Origin: Streptomyces sp. A 4/2 | GTDB taxonomy: Bacteria; Actinomycetota; Actinomycetes; Streptomycetales; Streptomycetaceae | DNA length: 64,000 nucleotides | Direction of reading: 5' to 3' | Assembly: GCF_940670765.1 (NCBI RefSeq) | Contig: NZ_CALNVW010000051.1 | Span: 62,001-126,000 of the forward strand | In this document: in pieces, positions 9,085-17,088 of the stretch | How positions within the stretch are numbered: the stretch's first letter is position 1 | How the letters are laid out: every line of letters begins with the position of its first letter | Translations under genes and position numbers: made by a program | Notes under the pieces: model-generated | What the model was told of the DNA's origin: nothing | The model's database searches: none | What the model saw: the letters and a program-made list of their open reading frames with translations, nothing else

Positions 9085-9097
9085 GCTTGATGGAGCC

Positions 9098-10840
9098 ATG
9101 GCCAAAGAGAACGTTGCCGAGCAGTTCGTCGACATCCTCGTCCGCGCAGGCGTGGAGCGCCTGTACGGAGTCGTCGGCGACAGCCTGAACCCGGTCGTCG
9201 ACGCCATCCGGCGCAACTCGGCCATCGACTGGATCCAGGTCAGGCACGAGGAGACCGCCGCCTTCGCGGCCGGTGCCGAGGCCCAGATCAGCGGCAAGCT
9301 CGCCGCCTGCGCGGGCTCCTGCGGTCCCGGCAACCTCCATCTGATCAACGGCCTGTACGACGCCCACCGTTCCATGGCGCCGGTCCTCGCCCTCGCCTCG
9401 CACATCCCGTCCAGCGAGATCGGCCTCGGGTACTTCCAGGAGACCCACCCCGACCGGCTGTTCCAGGAATGCAGCCACTACAGCGAGATGATCTCCAACC
9501 CGGAGCAGATGCCACGGCTGGTCCAGACGGCTATCCAGCACGCGATCGGCCGCAGCGGGGTCAGCGTGGTCACCCTCCCCGGCGACATCGCGGCGGCGCA
9601 GGCGCCCGACAAGGGCATCGAACACGCACTGGTCACCTCGCGCCCCTCGGTACGCCCCGGTGACACCGAGATCGACAAGCTCGCCCGGCTGGTCGACGAG
9701 GCGGAGCGGGTCACGCTCTTCTGCGGCAGCGGCACCGCGGGCGCGCACGCCGAGGTGATGGAGTTCGCGGAGCGCGTCAAGTCCCCGGTCGGGCACGCCC
9801 TGCGCGGCAAGGAATGGATCCAGTACGACAACCCGTACGACGTCGGCATGAGCGGGCTGCTCGGCTACGGCGCCGCCTACGAGGCCACGCACGAGTGCGA
9901 TCTGCTGATCCTGCTGGGCACGGACTTCCCGTACAACGCCTTCCTGCCCGACGACGTCAAGATCGCCCAGGTCGACGTCCGCCCCGAGCACCTCGGCCGC
10001 CGCACCACACTGGATCTGGCGGTGTGGGGTGACGTCCGCGAGACGCTGCTCGCGCTGATGCCCCGGGTGAAGGCCAAGACCAGCCGCAAGTTCCTCGACA
10101 AGATGCTGAAGAAGCACGCTGACGCGCTCGAAGGCGTGGTCAAGGCGTACACCCGCAAGGTCGACAAGCACGTCCCGATCCACCCCGAGTACGTCGCGTC
10201 CGTCCTGGACGAACTGGCCGACGAGGACGCGGTGTTCACGGTCGACACCGGGATGTGCAACGTCTGGGCCGCGCGCTACCTCTCGCCCAACGGCCGCCGC
10301 CGGGTGATCGGTTCGTTCAGCCACGGATCGATGGCCAACGCGCTGCCGCAGGCCATCGGCGCCCAGTTCACCGATCCGGGCCGGCAGGTCATCTCGATGT
10401 CCGGCGACGGCGGCTTCTCGATGCTGATGGGCGACTTCCTCACGCTGGTCCAGTACGACCTGCCGGTGAAGATCGTCCTCTTCAACAACTCCTCACTGGG
10501 CATGGTCGAACTGGAGATGATGGTCTCCGGCCTGCCCGCCTACGGAACGACCAACCACAACCCCGACTTCGCATCGATCGCGCGGGCGGCAGGGGCGTAC
10601 GGCGTACGGGTGGAGAAGCCGAAGCAGCTGGCCGGAGCGCTGAAGGACGCCTTCAAGCACAAGGGGCCCGCGCTCGTGGACGTGGTGACCGACCCCAACG
10701 CGCTCTCCATCCCGCCGCGGATCAGCGCCGAGATGGTGACCGGGTTCGCGCTCTCCGCCTCCAAGATCGTGCTGGACGGCGGGGTGGGCCGCATGGTGCA
10801 GATGGCACGCTCCAACCTGCGGAACGTGCCCAGGCCGTAG
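9098..10840 (+). CDS. poxB: Thiamine-diphosphate pyruvate oxidase/dehydrogenase (quinone)
   Basis: This 580-aa protein is a full-length ThDP enzyme with three domains. The N-terminal PYR domain has YGVVGDSLNPVVDAI and the activating Glu in RHEETAAFAAGAEA. The middle domain binds FAD in this subfamily. The C-terminal PP domain has the ThDP/Mg motif starting MSGDGGFSMLMGDF and ending VLFNNSSLG, at about 435-470. The sequence pattern is that of PoxB-type pyruvate:quinone oxidoreductases, which oxidise pyruvate to acetate and CO2 with electrons to the quinone pool; acetolactate synthase is less likely given the PoxB-like context of the central domain. The ATG at 9098 has GGAG close upstream. The stop codon lies inside a 65-bp repeat also found at 17724. 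Confidence 0.85.
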   Translation: MAKENVAEQFVDILVRAGVERLYGVVGDSLNPVVDAIRRNSAIDWIQVRHEETAAFAAGAEAQISGKLAACAGSCGPGNLHLINGLYDAHRSMAPVLALASHIPSSEIGLGYFQETHPDRLFQECSHYSEMISNPEQMPRLVQTAIQHAIGRSGVSVVTLPGDIAAAQAPDKGIEHALVTSRPSVRPGDTEIDKLARLVDEAERVTLFCGSGTAGAHAEVMEFAERVKSPVGHALRGKEWIQYDNPYDVGMSGLLGYGAAYEATHECDLLILLGTDFPYNAFLPDDVKIAQVDVRPEHLGRRTTLDLAVWGDVRETLLALMPRVKAKTSRKFLDKMLKKHADALEGVVKAYTRKVDKHVPIHPEYVASVLDELADEDAVFTVDTGMCNVWAARYLSPNGRRRVIGSFSHGSMANALPQAIGAQFTDPGRQVISMSGDGGFSMLMGDFLTLVQYDLPVKIVLFNNSSLGMVELEMMVSGLPAYGTTNHNPDFASIARAAGAYGVRVEKPKQLAGALKDAFKHKGPALVDVVTDPNALSIPPRISAEMVTGFALSASKIVLDGGVGRMVQMARSNLRNVPRP

Positions 10841-10896
10841 GGCCTGTCGGAGGCGTGGCGGCCCCGTCCGGGATGCGTCGGGCCCGCTGCCTCACC
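10832..10896. repeat. Dispersed 65-bp repeat, copy A
   Basis: This 65-base segment matches the segment at 17724-17788 at 59 of 65 positions with no gaps. Copy A begins at the last codons of poxB and covers its stop. Copy B lies just past a TetR gene. Copy A lacks the hairpin seen after copy B. Confidence 0.75.
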
Positions 10897-10956
10897 CGCG
10901 TGGGAACCGGCGTACGCAACCATCCCTCGGTCGGCCGGAGTTGAACACGCCGACCG

Positions 10957-10994
10957 CCGCAGGTGGCGCGCTCCGACCTGCGGAACACGCCCAG
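10957..10994 (+). pseudogene. Short duplicate of the poxB C-terminal codons
   Basis: About 36 bases here match the poxB tail at 10797-10832 at 31 positions; all five differences are transitions. The translated tails are QVARSDLRNTP and QMARSNLRNVP. Nothing else of a second poxB copy is visible, so this looks like the scar of a deleted paralogue or an imperfect duplication. Confidence 0.5.
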
Positions 10995-11007
10995 TTGGGA
11001 ACCGCTG

Positions 11008-11619
11008 TCAGGCGCGCGGGCCGGCGCCGCGCAGCAGGGTGTCGATGATCCGGGCGGCGAGGGCGTCCGGATCGGTGTTACCCGGGTAGGAGCCGGTGGT
11101 GTCCGGGTCGGTGGCCGCCGCGCTCTCGCGCAGGGATTCGCCGATGAGTGCGTAGTAGACGCGGCGCACCCAGTCGAGGTCGGCCGCTTCGTCGATGAGA
11201 CGGTCGGCCCGCGCCCGCTTCAGTACGGCGGTGCAGCGGTCGTCGATGTCCCGGTGGAGGGCGGCGGCCTCGCTGTCCGGGGTGGCCGGAAGCTCCAGGG
11301 CGAAAGCCCAAGCACCCTTCACCTGGAGCACGTTGGCCGTGATCCGGTGCATCGCCACCAGGGGCGGTGCGGTGTCGGGCCTGCCGTCGTCCACCGCCTG
11401 GGCGAGCTGGCGGGCCGCGGACGACGCCAGCGCCTCGATCAGCGACTGCCGGTTGGCGAACCGCCGGTGGATCGTCGTCCGGGCCACCCCCGCCGCCGCG
11501 GCGATCTGTTCCATGGACGCACCGGGATCCTCGGCGAGCACCCGCTCGGCCGCTTCCAGGATCGCGCGCACGCTGCGCTCCGCGTCCGCCCGCAACGTTC
11601 GTGCCGCTGTCTCGCCCAT
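11008..11619 (-). CDS. TetR family repressor
   Basis: The protein is 203 aa from the ATG at 11619, which has GGAGG five bases upstream. The N-terminal HTH reads ILEAAERVLAEDPGASMEQIAAAAGVARTTIHRRFANR, typical of TetR proteins in helices 1-3, and a helical ligand domain follows. It is divergent from the SDR/EamA pair; the 140-bp gap holds a perfect palindrome (11665-11690), consistent with repression of itself and the neighbouring operon. The ligand is unknown. Confidence 0.88.
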   Translation of the reverse strand: MGETAARTLRADAERSVRAILEAAERVLAEDPGASMEQIAAAAGVARTTIHRRFANRQSLIEALASSAARQLAQAVDDGRPDTAPPLVAMHRITANVLQVKGAWAFALELPATPDSEAAALHRDIDDRCTAVLKRARADRLIDEAADLDWVRRVYYALIGESLRESAAATDPDTTGSYPGNTDPDALAARIIDTLLRGAGPRA

Positions 11620-11664
11620 TACGCCTCCAGCTGGACCACTTGACCCATAACACAGTACAGCAGG

Positions 11665-11690
11665 GATGCAATCCACTTATTAATTGCATC
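11665..11690. promoter_or_regulatory. Candidate TetR operator
   Basis: Arms GATGCAAT (11665-11672) and ATTGCATC (11683-11690) are perfect inverted repeats separated by 10 A/T-rich bases. It sits between the TetR gene and the divergent SDR gene, the usual place for a TetR operator. Confidence 0.6.
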
Positions 11691-11759
11691 AGATCTGTTG
11701 CGTTTGTGAGTCGTACCGGTACTCTCCACTCTCAGTTGGTATCTGACTGAGGAGGACTC

Positions 11760-12596
11760 ATGCACGGCACTGCCCTCATGCACCGCACCGCCCTCGTCAC
11801 CGGGGCATCGTCGGGTCTCGGCGCGGAGTTCGCCGCGCAACTCGCCGCCCAGGGGCACGAGGTGATCCTGGTCGCGCGGTCCGGCGACCGGCTCGCCGCG
11901 CTCGCCGAGCGTCTGGTCGCCGAGTACGGAGTCCGCGCGCACGTACTGGTCCAGGACCTCGCGGAGCCGGACGCGGCCCGCCGCATCGCCGAACAGCTGA
12001 CGGCCCGCGGGCTGAGCGTCGACCTGTTGGTCAACAACGCCGGCTTCGGTACCTGCGGCCGCTTCGAAGAGATATCCGGGGCCCGCGACCACGACCAGCT
12101 GATGGTCAACGTCGTCGCGCTCGTCGACCTCACCCATGAACTGCTGCCCGCCATGCTGGAGCGGGGCCGCGGCGCGGTCGTCAACGTCGCGTCGAACGCC
12201 GCCTTCCAGCCCTCCCCGTACTTCGCCGTCTACGGCGCGGCGAAGGCGTTCGTCCTCAGCTTCGGGCTCGCCCTGCGCCAGGAGTACCGGCGGCGCGGCA
12301 TCAGGGTGCTCACCTTGTGCCCCGGCCCGGTGGAGACCGCCTTCTTCGACACCATCGGCACCCGCGAAGCGGCCGTCATGGGCTCGATGACCACTCCGGA
12401 GCCCGTCGTACGTGCCGCGCTGCGGGCGCTGGACCGCGACCGCGGCTATGTCGCTCCCGGGTTCGGCAACGCTCTCGCCGCGCATCTGACGCCGCGCCGT
12501 CCCCGCACCGTGGTCGCCGCCATCGCCGAACGCATCACCCGCAAGGTACTGTCCACACCCGCCGCCGCCCCGACCCTTCAGGAGCGCACCGTATGA
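11760..12596 (+). CDS. Short-chain dehydrogenase/reductase
   Basis: The 278-aa product is a classical SDR: nucleotide motif TGASSGLG near residue 14, NNAG near 90, catalytic Ser in VNVAS and the YxxxK motif YGAAK near 160. It resembles the DltE/YqjQ-like group acting on lipid-linked or aliphatic carbonyls; the substrate cannot be told. GAGGA precedes the ATG. The stop overlaps the start of the EamA gene by four bases (ATGA), indicating co-translation in an operon likely controlled by the divergent TetR. Confidence 0.87.
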   Translation: MHGTALMHRTALVTGASSGLGAEFAAQLAAQGHEVILVARSGDRLAALAERLVAEYGVRAHVLVQDLAEPDAARRIAEQLTARGLSVDLLVNNAGFGTCGRFEEISGARDHDQLMVNVVALVDLTHELLPAMLERGRGAVVNVASNAAFQPSPYFAVYGAAKAFVLSFGLALRQEYRRRGIRVLTLCPGPVETAFFDTIGTREAAVMGSMTTPEPVVRAALRALDRDRGYVAPGFGNALAAHLTPRRPRTVVAAIAERITRKVLSTPAAAPTLQERTV

Positions 12597-13525
12597 AATC
12601 CGCCCCCGCCGGAGCGGCCTCGGCGATGCTCCTCGTCGGCACATCCACGGCCGTCTCCGCCACCGTCGCCGACTATCCGGTCTTCGCCGGGCAGGCCCTG
12701 CGCTACGCGCTCGCCGCGGTGATCCTGCTCGCCGTGGTACGCCGACGGCGGCTGCCCCGCGTCCGTCTGACGCCGCGTGAACTCCTGCTCCTGGTGGCGC
12801 TGGCCGCCACCGGTCTGGCCGGCTTCAACCTCTTCCTCGTCGAGGCCACCCGGCACGCCGGACCCGCGATGATCGGCAGCGTGGTCGGGGCCGTCCCCCT
12901 CGTCCTCGCCCTCGTCGGGCCGCTCCTCGAACGCCGCCGACCGTCCCCGCGCACGGTCGGCGCCGCACTCGTGGTCGCGGTCGGCGCGGCCGTCGCCGCC
13001 GGCCTCGGCTCGGGCAGCCTGCCGGGCCTGCTCCTCTCACTGGGCGCGCTCGCCTGCGAGGTGGCGTTCTCCCTGCTCGCCGTCCCGCTCCTGCCCAAGC
13101 TGGGTCCGCTGCGGGTCGCCGCGTATCCCGCCGCGCTGTCCGTCCCCATGCTGCTGGCCGCGAGCCTCGCCCTGGACGGAACGTCCGCGCTGCGTCTCCC
13201 CACGCCCGGCGAGGCGGCAGCCTTCGGCTACCTCGGGGCGATCGTGACGGCAGCCGCCTTCTTCCTCTGGTACGACGCCCTGCGCCGCCTCGGCACCGAC
13301 CGCGCAGGCCTCTTCGCCGGCCTCGTCCCCGTGGGCGCCCTGCTCACGACCGTCGCCCTCGGCCTGGACAGGCCGGGCCCCGCAGACGTCGCCGGCGCGC
13401 TGCTCGTCGCGGTGGGCGTGGTCATGGGGCTGCGCCGGAGCGGCGACACCGGCCGGGTGTCACAGCCTTCGGAGGTCGCGGTCGATCGCGAACCCGCCGC
13501 GTCACAGGCCTCCGTGGCGTCATGA
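12593..13525 (+). CDS. EamA-family DMT transporter
   Basis: The product is 310 aa with about ten membrane helices in two EamA repeats; the second repeat starts near LLSLGALACEVAFSLLAVPLL. The family exports small metabolites across the membrane. It starts inside the stop of the SDR gene and its own stop overlaps the ATG of a 51-aa reading frame, so three frames may be translationally coupled. Its role is probably export of the SDR product or of the TetR ligand, which is inference. Confidence 0.85.
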   Translation: MKSAPAGAASAMLLVGTSTAVSATVADYPVFAGQALRYALAAVILLAVVRRRRLPRVRLTPRELLLLVALAATGLAGFNLFLVEATRHAGPAMIGSVVGAVPLVLALVGPLLERRRPSPRTVGAALVVAVGAAVAAGLGSGSLPGLLLSLGALACEVAFSLLAVPLLPKLGPLRVAAYPAALSVPMLLAASLALDGTSALRLPTPGEAAAFGYLGAIVTAAAFFLWYDALRRLGTDRAGLFAGLVPVGALLTTVALGLDRPGPADVAGALLVAVGVVMGLRRSGDTGRVSQPSEVAVDREPAASQASVAS

Positions 13526-13677
13526 CTGCCTTCGCCCCCGGGCCCGTCCCCTTCGCGGACAGCAAGTACTGCTTCCAGCTCCACAAGGCCTCGCGCGTCC
13601 ACTGGGCGATGATTCACGTCATGGTCCGCCGCCTGACCGGAGCGACCATCCCTGACCGGCGCGATGCGAAGCGGTGA
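13522..13677 (+). CDS. Small hypothetical ORF coupled to the EamA gene
   Basis: A 51-codon frame begins in the ATGA overlap with the transporter stop. The predicted peptide contains FADSKYCFQLHKASRVHWAM and ends RRDAKR. I do not recognise it. Its 3' end contains one copy of the 17-bp direct repeat found again at 14818, so it may be the start of a gene interrupted by rearrangement rather than an intact gene. Confidence 0.35.
   Translation: MTAFAPGPVPFADSKYCFQLHKASRVHWAMIHVMVRRLTGATIPDRRDAKR
13653..13669. repeat. 17-bp direct repeat, left copy
   Basis: TGACCGGCGCGATGCGA occurs here and at 14818-14834 without mismatch. The pair brackets the MarR gene and the truncated VOC gene, suggesting a recombination or insertion boundary. 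Confidence 0.6.
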
Positions 13678-13914
13678 CCGCGTGCAGATCGAGCCCCCGC
13701 TCGACACGCTCGGCCTTGCTCCGATCCCGCCCAGAAGCTGATCCGCGAAACGCTCCGGCCTGGCTGGCTGGGCCCAGTGTCAACGGACAGCGGGCCGTCC
13801 GGGTGAGCGGACATCTCAGATCCTTGTGCGCGGACAGTTGACCTCCCTGCCCGGTACGACTATTCGTCCCTCGGATGGGGGCGTGTGAGCGTTGGGGGAT
13901 ATAGCGTCGCGATC

Positions 13915-14406
13915 ATGGGACCGCTGACTGACATCACCACCGACCAGGCGCCGGCTGATCCGGCCGCCACCGACGACATGCTGGCCACCCAGCCCATTGG
14001 GTACTGGAGTGGCCTCGCCCACGTAGCCGTCACCCGGCATCTGCGTGACGCTATGGCCAGGATCGACGTCACGCAGCCGCAGTACTGGGTGCTCAACCGG
14101 GTAAACGGCGGCCCCGCGGCGCCGAGTCGCGAGGAGGTCGTCATCCAGCTGACGCCCCTCGCGGACGGGCCGCATGAGATCGCTCGTGTCATCGACCAGC
14201 TGTTCCACCGAGGCTGGCTCCGGACCGACGCCGGGCAGCGCCTGCAGCTTACCGATGCCGGGGAGGCCGCCAGGGTGCGGCTGCGCGAGATGGTGACCGA
14301 GCTGCGCGCCGTGGTCCACGAGGGCATCAGCGATGAAGAGTACGTGGCCGCGCTCAAGGTGCTGCGCAGGATGGTCGCCAACGTCGAGGAGGCCGGGGAA
14401 TCCTAG
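13915..14406 (+). CDS. MarR-type winged-helix regulator
   Basis: The protein is 163 aa from ATG 13915. A TAGCGT hexamer seven bases upstream of the ATG suggests a leaderless message; a GTG at 13885 is the alternative. The order is helix PIGYWSGLAHVAVTRHLRDAM, recognition region PSREEVVIQLTPLADGPHEI, then wing GWLRTDAGQRLQLTDAG, characteristic of MarR regulators in streptomycetes. The stop TAG at 14404-14406 is followed without frame change by GNEFCVIEPG, the middle of a VOC domain. Confidence 0.75.
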   Translation: MGPLTDITTDQAPADPAATDDMLATQPIGYWSGLAHVAVTRHLRDAMARIDVTQPQYWVLNRVNGGPAAPSREEVVIQLTPLADGPHEIARVIDQLFHRGWLRTDAGQRLQLTDAGEAARVRLREMVTELRAVVHEGISDEEYVAALKVLRRMVANVEEAGES

Positions 14407-14802
14407 GGCAATGAGTTCTGTGTCATCGAGCCGGGCAACAGCTTCCTCGCCGAGTGCGGATTCATGGGAGCGCTGGCGGGCGATGGTTCGCAGGAGACCG
14501 GGTACTTCTGGAACCGAGCGCTGGGCTGGCCATTGGTCTGGGACCAGGACCAGGAGACCGCGATCCGCTCACCGCACGGTGGTCCGAAGGCCACGTGGGG
14601 TGGTCCACCCCTGATGCCGAAGACGGGGAAGGAACGGCTGCACATCGACCTCGCTCCACCGGCCGGCAGTGACCAGCAGACGGAGGCCGACCGGCTCGTC
14701 TCCCTTGGGGCAACGCGCATCGACATCGGCCAAGGGGACGTCAACTGGGTGGTGATGGCCGGCCCCGACGGTCACGAGTTCTGTGTGTTGACCCCCCGAT
14801 AA
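14407..14802 (+). pseudogene. VOC (glyoxalase-like) protein lacking its N-terminal half
   Basis: The frame gives GNEFCVIEPGNSF, then the second half of a two-module VOC protein: GYFWNRALGWPLVWDQDQE, HIDLAPP, and a closing PDGHEFCVLTPR. The similar closing motif DGHEFCVLTP shows that GNEFCVIEPG is the end of the first VOC module, whose roughly 100 preceding residues are missing. The frame joins the MarR gene directly after a TAG. An internal ATG at 14464 could start a 112-aa single-module protein. Best read as a truncated gene fused to MarR. Confidence 0.7.
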
Positions 14803-14992
14803 GCCCCGGAGCGAGGTTGACCGGCGCGATGCGAGCCAGCCGCTGGCTCTCTTCGCGTTTCTGACGGAGGAAGGTGAGGGTGAGGTCGATTCCCTCGATC
14901 TCTCCGAGCCAGCCCTCCTGCTCGGCAAGGGCCCGGCGAGCCAGGAGATCGGTGTCCAGGTGCGAGCGCACCGAGCACCCCATGGCCGTCAT
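14741..14992 (-). CDS. Unrecognised 83-aa ORF, possibly the tail of a broken gene
   Basis: The frame (MTAMGCSVRSHLD... EGWLGEIEGIDLTLTFLRQK...) is mostly charged and helical in its first 55 residues, with strong coding-like composition. It starts three bases after the stop of the conserved gene above it on the same strand. Its last codons run over the right copy of the 17-bp repeat and into the VOC fragment on the other strand, so the original C-terminus has probably been lost. The helical segment vaguely recalls tails of phage-type integrases, but I cannot confirm it. Confidence 0.35.
   Translation of the reverse strand: MTAMGCSVRSHLDTDLLARRALAEQEGWLGEIEGIDLTLTFLRQKREESQRLARIAPVNLAPGLIGGSTHRTRDRRGRPSPPS
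14818..14834. repeat. 17-bp direct repeat, right copy
   Basis: Exact copy of the sequence at 13653-13669. It falls just after the stop of the truncated VOC gene. Confidence 0.6.
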
Positions 14993-14995
14993 TGC

Positions 14996-15541
14996 TTATC
15001 GGAGCTCAGGCAGTGGTCCGGAGCTCTTCGGGTAGCAGCCCTCTTCAAGCCGGAAGAGGTACTTCCGGAGGTCCGCGTCGAGCCCTTCAGCGGTGTAGGC
15101 GGCAAAGTCCCTCAGTCCCTCCGCGGCTTCCCGCTCGTCAGACCTGTCGCTGGACGACCATCTGGGTAGGAGGGACTCCAGGTACTCGGTGACCCGCCCA
15201 CGGTCGCGCCACCAGTCCCGAACAGCCTCCGGTGTCCATCGGCTGTCGCCGTCGCAGGCATAGCCGCGGTACGGATCTTCCTGGGCCGCTGTCACCAGGT
15301 TCAGGACCTCGGCCGTGGTCGCCGGCTGACGATACACATATTCACCGAAGTACTCGCCGCCGTAGAGCACATGACGCGGTGCGTGCAGCCGGCCCGTCCA
15401 ACAGTTGTCGGCGATGCCGGTGTAGAAAGGGCCAGGAACGTTCAACCAGAGCCGGTCCTCCCAACGCCCACCGAAGGACGTCTCGGGCTCGCCTTCTGGA
15501 AGCGCCGCTAGCGGTTCCCAGCACAGCTCTTCGTAGGTCAC
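14996..15541 (-). CDS. Conserved streptomycete hypothetical protein
   Basis: This 181-aa soluble protein (MTYEELCWEPLAALPEGEPE) is rich in Trp, Tyr and acidic residues and has the segment DNCWTGRLHAPRHVLYGGEY. I know this kind of protein from streptomycetes but no function; there is no signal peptide or membrane segment. The C-terminus (LRKYLFRLEEGCYPKSS) is helical. It is alone on its strand except for the short downstream frame. Confidence 0.6.
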   Translation of the reverse strand: MTYEELCWEPLAALPEGEPETSFGGRWEDRLWLNVPGPFYTGIADNCWTGRLHAPRHVLYGGEYFGEYVYRQPATTAEVLNLVTAAQEDPYRGYACDGDSRWTPEAVRDWWRDRGRVTEYLESLLPRWSSSDRSDEREAAEGLRDFAAYTAEGLDADLRKYLFRLEEGCYPKSSGPLPELR

Positions 15542-15685
15542 CCGCGAAGCTTAGGACCCGATGGGAAGGATCTCTCCGTCGGCGCGGCTGCGTCCGGTGC
15601 CGCGGCTGAGGCCGATCCGCTCCTGTCCCGTAGATCGTGCCAACTGGTCCCTGCAACTCGGGTGCGACGTCCATGGTCTGGCCGC

Positions 15686-17020
15686 TCACTTGTGGTCACG
15701 GAGGAAGGCCGGGATGTCGGCTCGGGTCGGGTAGTCGGGCAGCGGTGCGGGCTTGCCCTGGAGGAATGCGGTGATGACAGCTGCTGCGCGTCGGTCGTTG
15801 TCACCCAGGCCGTTCCACATGTGGTGGCCGACACCGGGCATGTACTGAGTGCGCTGGATGGCGGGGTTGTCTGCGAGGACGGTTGTCTCCCACTGGCGGA
15901 CCTGCGAGGAGCATTCGGCGATCATCAGCATCGCGGGCGTCCGGGAGCGCCTCAACTGAGGGGCCATGGACGGGGAGTCCTTGACTGTCTGCTGGATGCG
16001 GAGACTGGCAGCGGCACTGAAGGAGAAGTTCTCCGCAGTGTCCTCGACCGGGATGCGGTGCGCGTCCCGCGCGCAGTAGGCGGACGCGGTGTCGCTGCCG
16101 AGATCGGCAGCGGTGAAGGCATTGTCGCCCTCCGCCTGCCCTACCAGCCCGTTGTCCGGGCCGAGCAGTCCGAGCCGCATCAGGCCAAAGGCGACCGCGT
16201 ACCGCGGGACGCGTGTGGAGCGCGGTCCGGTCATGGCCGGCGCGATGTCGCGGGCCGACGGCCGACCCTTCTGCCCGGCCATCCGGGCGGTGGGGCCGTC
16301 CATCGGGCCCGGCTCGGCGATGACCGCCCGGTGCAGGTGGTCGGCGATGGCCGGGTCGGCCAGTGCGCGGGTGAGCACGACCGCGCCCGAGGAGAAACCC
16401 AGTACGTCGGCGCGGCCCTTGCCGAGTGTGCTGACGAAGGCGCCGAGGTCCTGGACGGACCGGGTGATCGAGTACTGGTTCATGGGCAGCAGGTCGCTGC
16501 GTCCGCCACCGGCCTGTTCGTAGGCGTACACGTCGTAGCCCTGTCCCGCGAGCCGCTGCAGGAAGCGGTGGTCGAGCACTGAGATGCCGCGCACCGGGCC
16601 GCCGTTGAGATAGACGAGCGGGGTGCGTCGCCGAGGGCTGTTGCCGGTGGGCGGGTAGTGGTAGACCGCGACCCGGCTGCCGGTGGACAGGCGCACGTGC
16701 TCGGTGGTCACGAACGACAGGGCGGGCGGGCGGTGGCGCGTTGTGGGGACGGTGGGGACGCACACCGACAGGGCCAGGGCTGCCGCGACGAGGACCGGCA
16801 GGAATGGCACCAGCCGCCCCCGCCAGGAGCGGCGGCGGCCCCGCCACAGCGCCGCGATGACCGCGATGCCCACAGCCACGGACCATGCGGCTAACCCCGA
16901 CCCCGTGCCATCGGTGGCGACGATCAGCGCGAGGAAGAGGGCGACCAGCCCCACTACCGCGGCGGTGGCCGCCAGCAGGCGGCCGACAAGGTGCAAGGGA
17001 CGTATGACGGACGGTGGCAC
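15686..17020 (-). CDS. Membrane-anchored alpha/beta hydrolase
   Basis: The protein is 444 aa, started by GTG 17020 with GGGGAG six bases upstream. Three or four hydrophobic helices occupy residues 10-90; an extracytoplasmic alpha/beta-hydrolase domain follows. The oxyanion region is NGGPVRGIS, the nucleophile elbow is GFSSGA (Ser near 220) and the catalytic His is in MPGVGHHMW near 405, as in proline iminopeptidase-like hydrolases. A TTA codon at 16892-16894 makes it a bldA target. It is divergent from a TetR gene with an operator-like palindrome between them. Confidence 0.75.
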   Translation of the reverse strand: MPPSVIRPLHLVGRLLAATAAVVGLVALFLALIVATDGTGSGLAAWSVAVGIAVIAALWRGRRRSWRGRLVPFLPVLVAAALALSVCVPTVPTTRHRPPALSFVTTEHVRLSTGSRVAVYHYPPTGNSPRRRTPLVYLNGGPVRGISVLDHRFLQRLAGQGYDVYAYEQAGGGRSDLLPMNQYSITRSVQDLGAFVSTLGKGRADVLGFSSGAVVLTRALADPAIADHLHRAVIAEPGPMDGPTARMAGQKGRPSARDIAPAMTGPRSTRVPRYAVAFGLMRLGLLGPDNGLVGQAEGDNAFTAADLGSDTASAYCARDAHRIPVEDTAENFSFSAAASLRIQQTVKDSPSMAPQLRRSRTPAMLMIAECSSQVRQWETTVLADNPAIQRTQYMPGVGHHMWNGLGDNDRRAAAVITAFLQGKPAPLPDYPTRADIPAFLRDHK

Positions 17021-17042
17021 GGTGAGCTCCCCCGAGTTTTGG

Positions 17043-17064
17043 AACGCTGTTTTGAAACGATGTT
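17043..17064. promoter_or_regulatory. Candidate TetR operator
   Basis: The 22-bp site has symmetry AAC-N3-GTTT-N2-AAAC-N3-GTT and lies between the start of the hydrolase gene (17020) and the TetR gene (17089). Confidence 0.55.
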
Positions 17065-17088
17065 ATCAGCATGGGTAGACTGCTTTCC

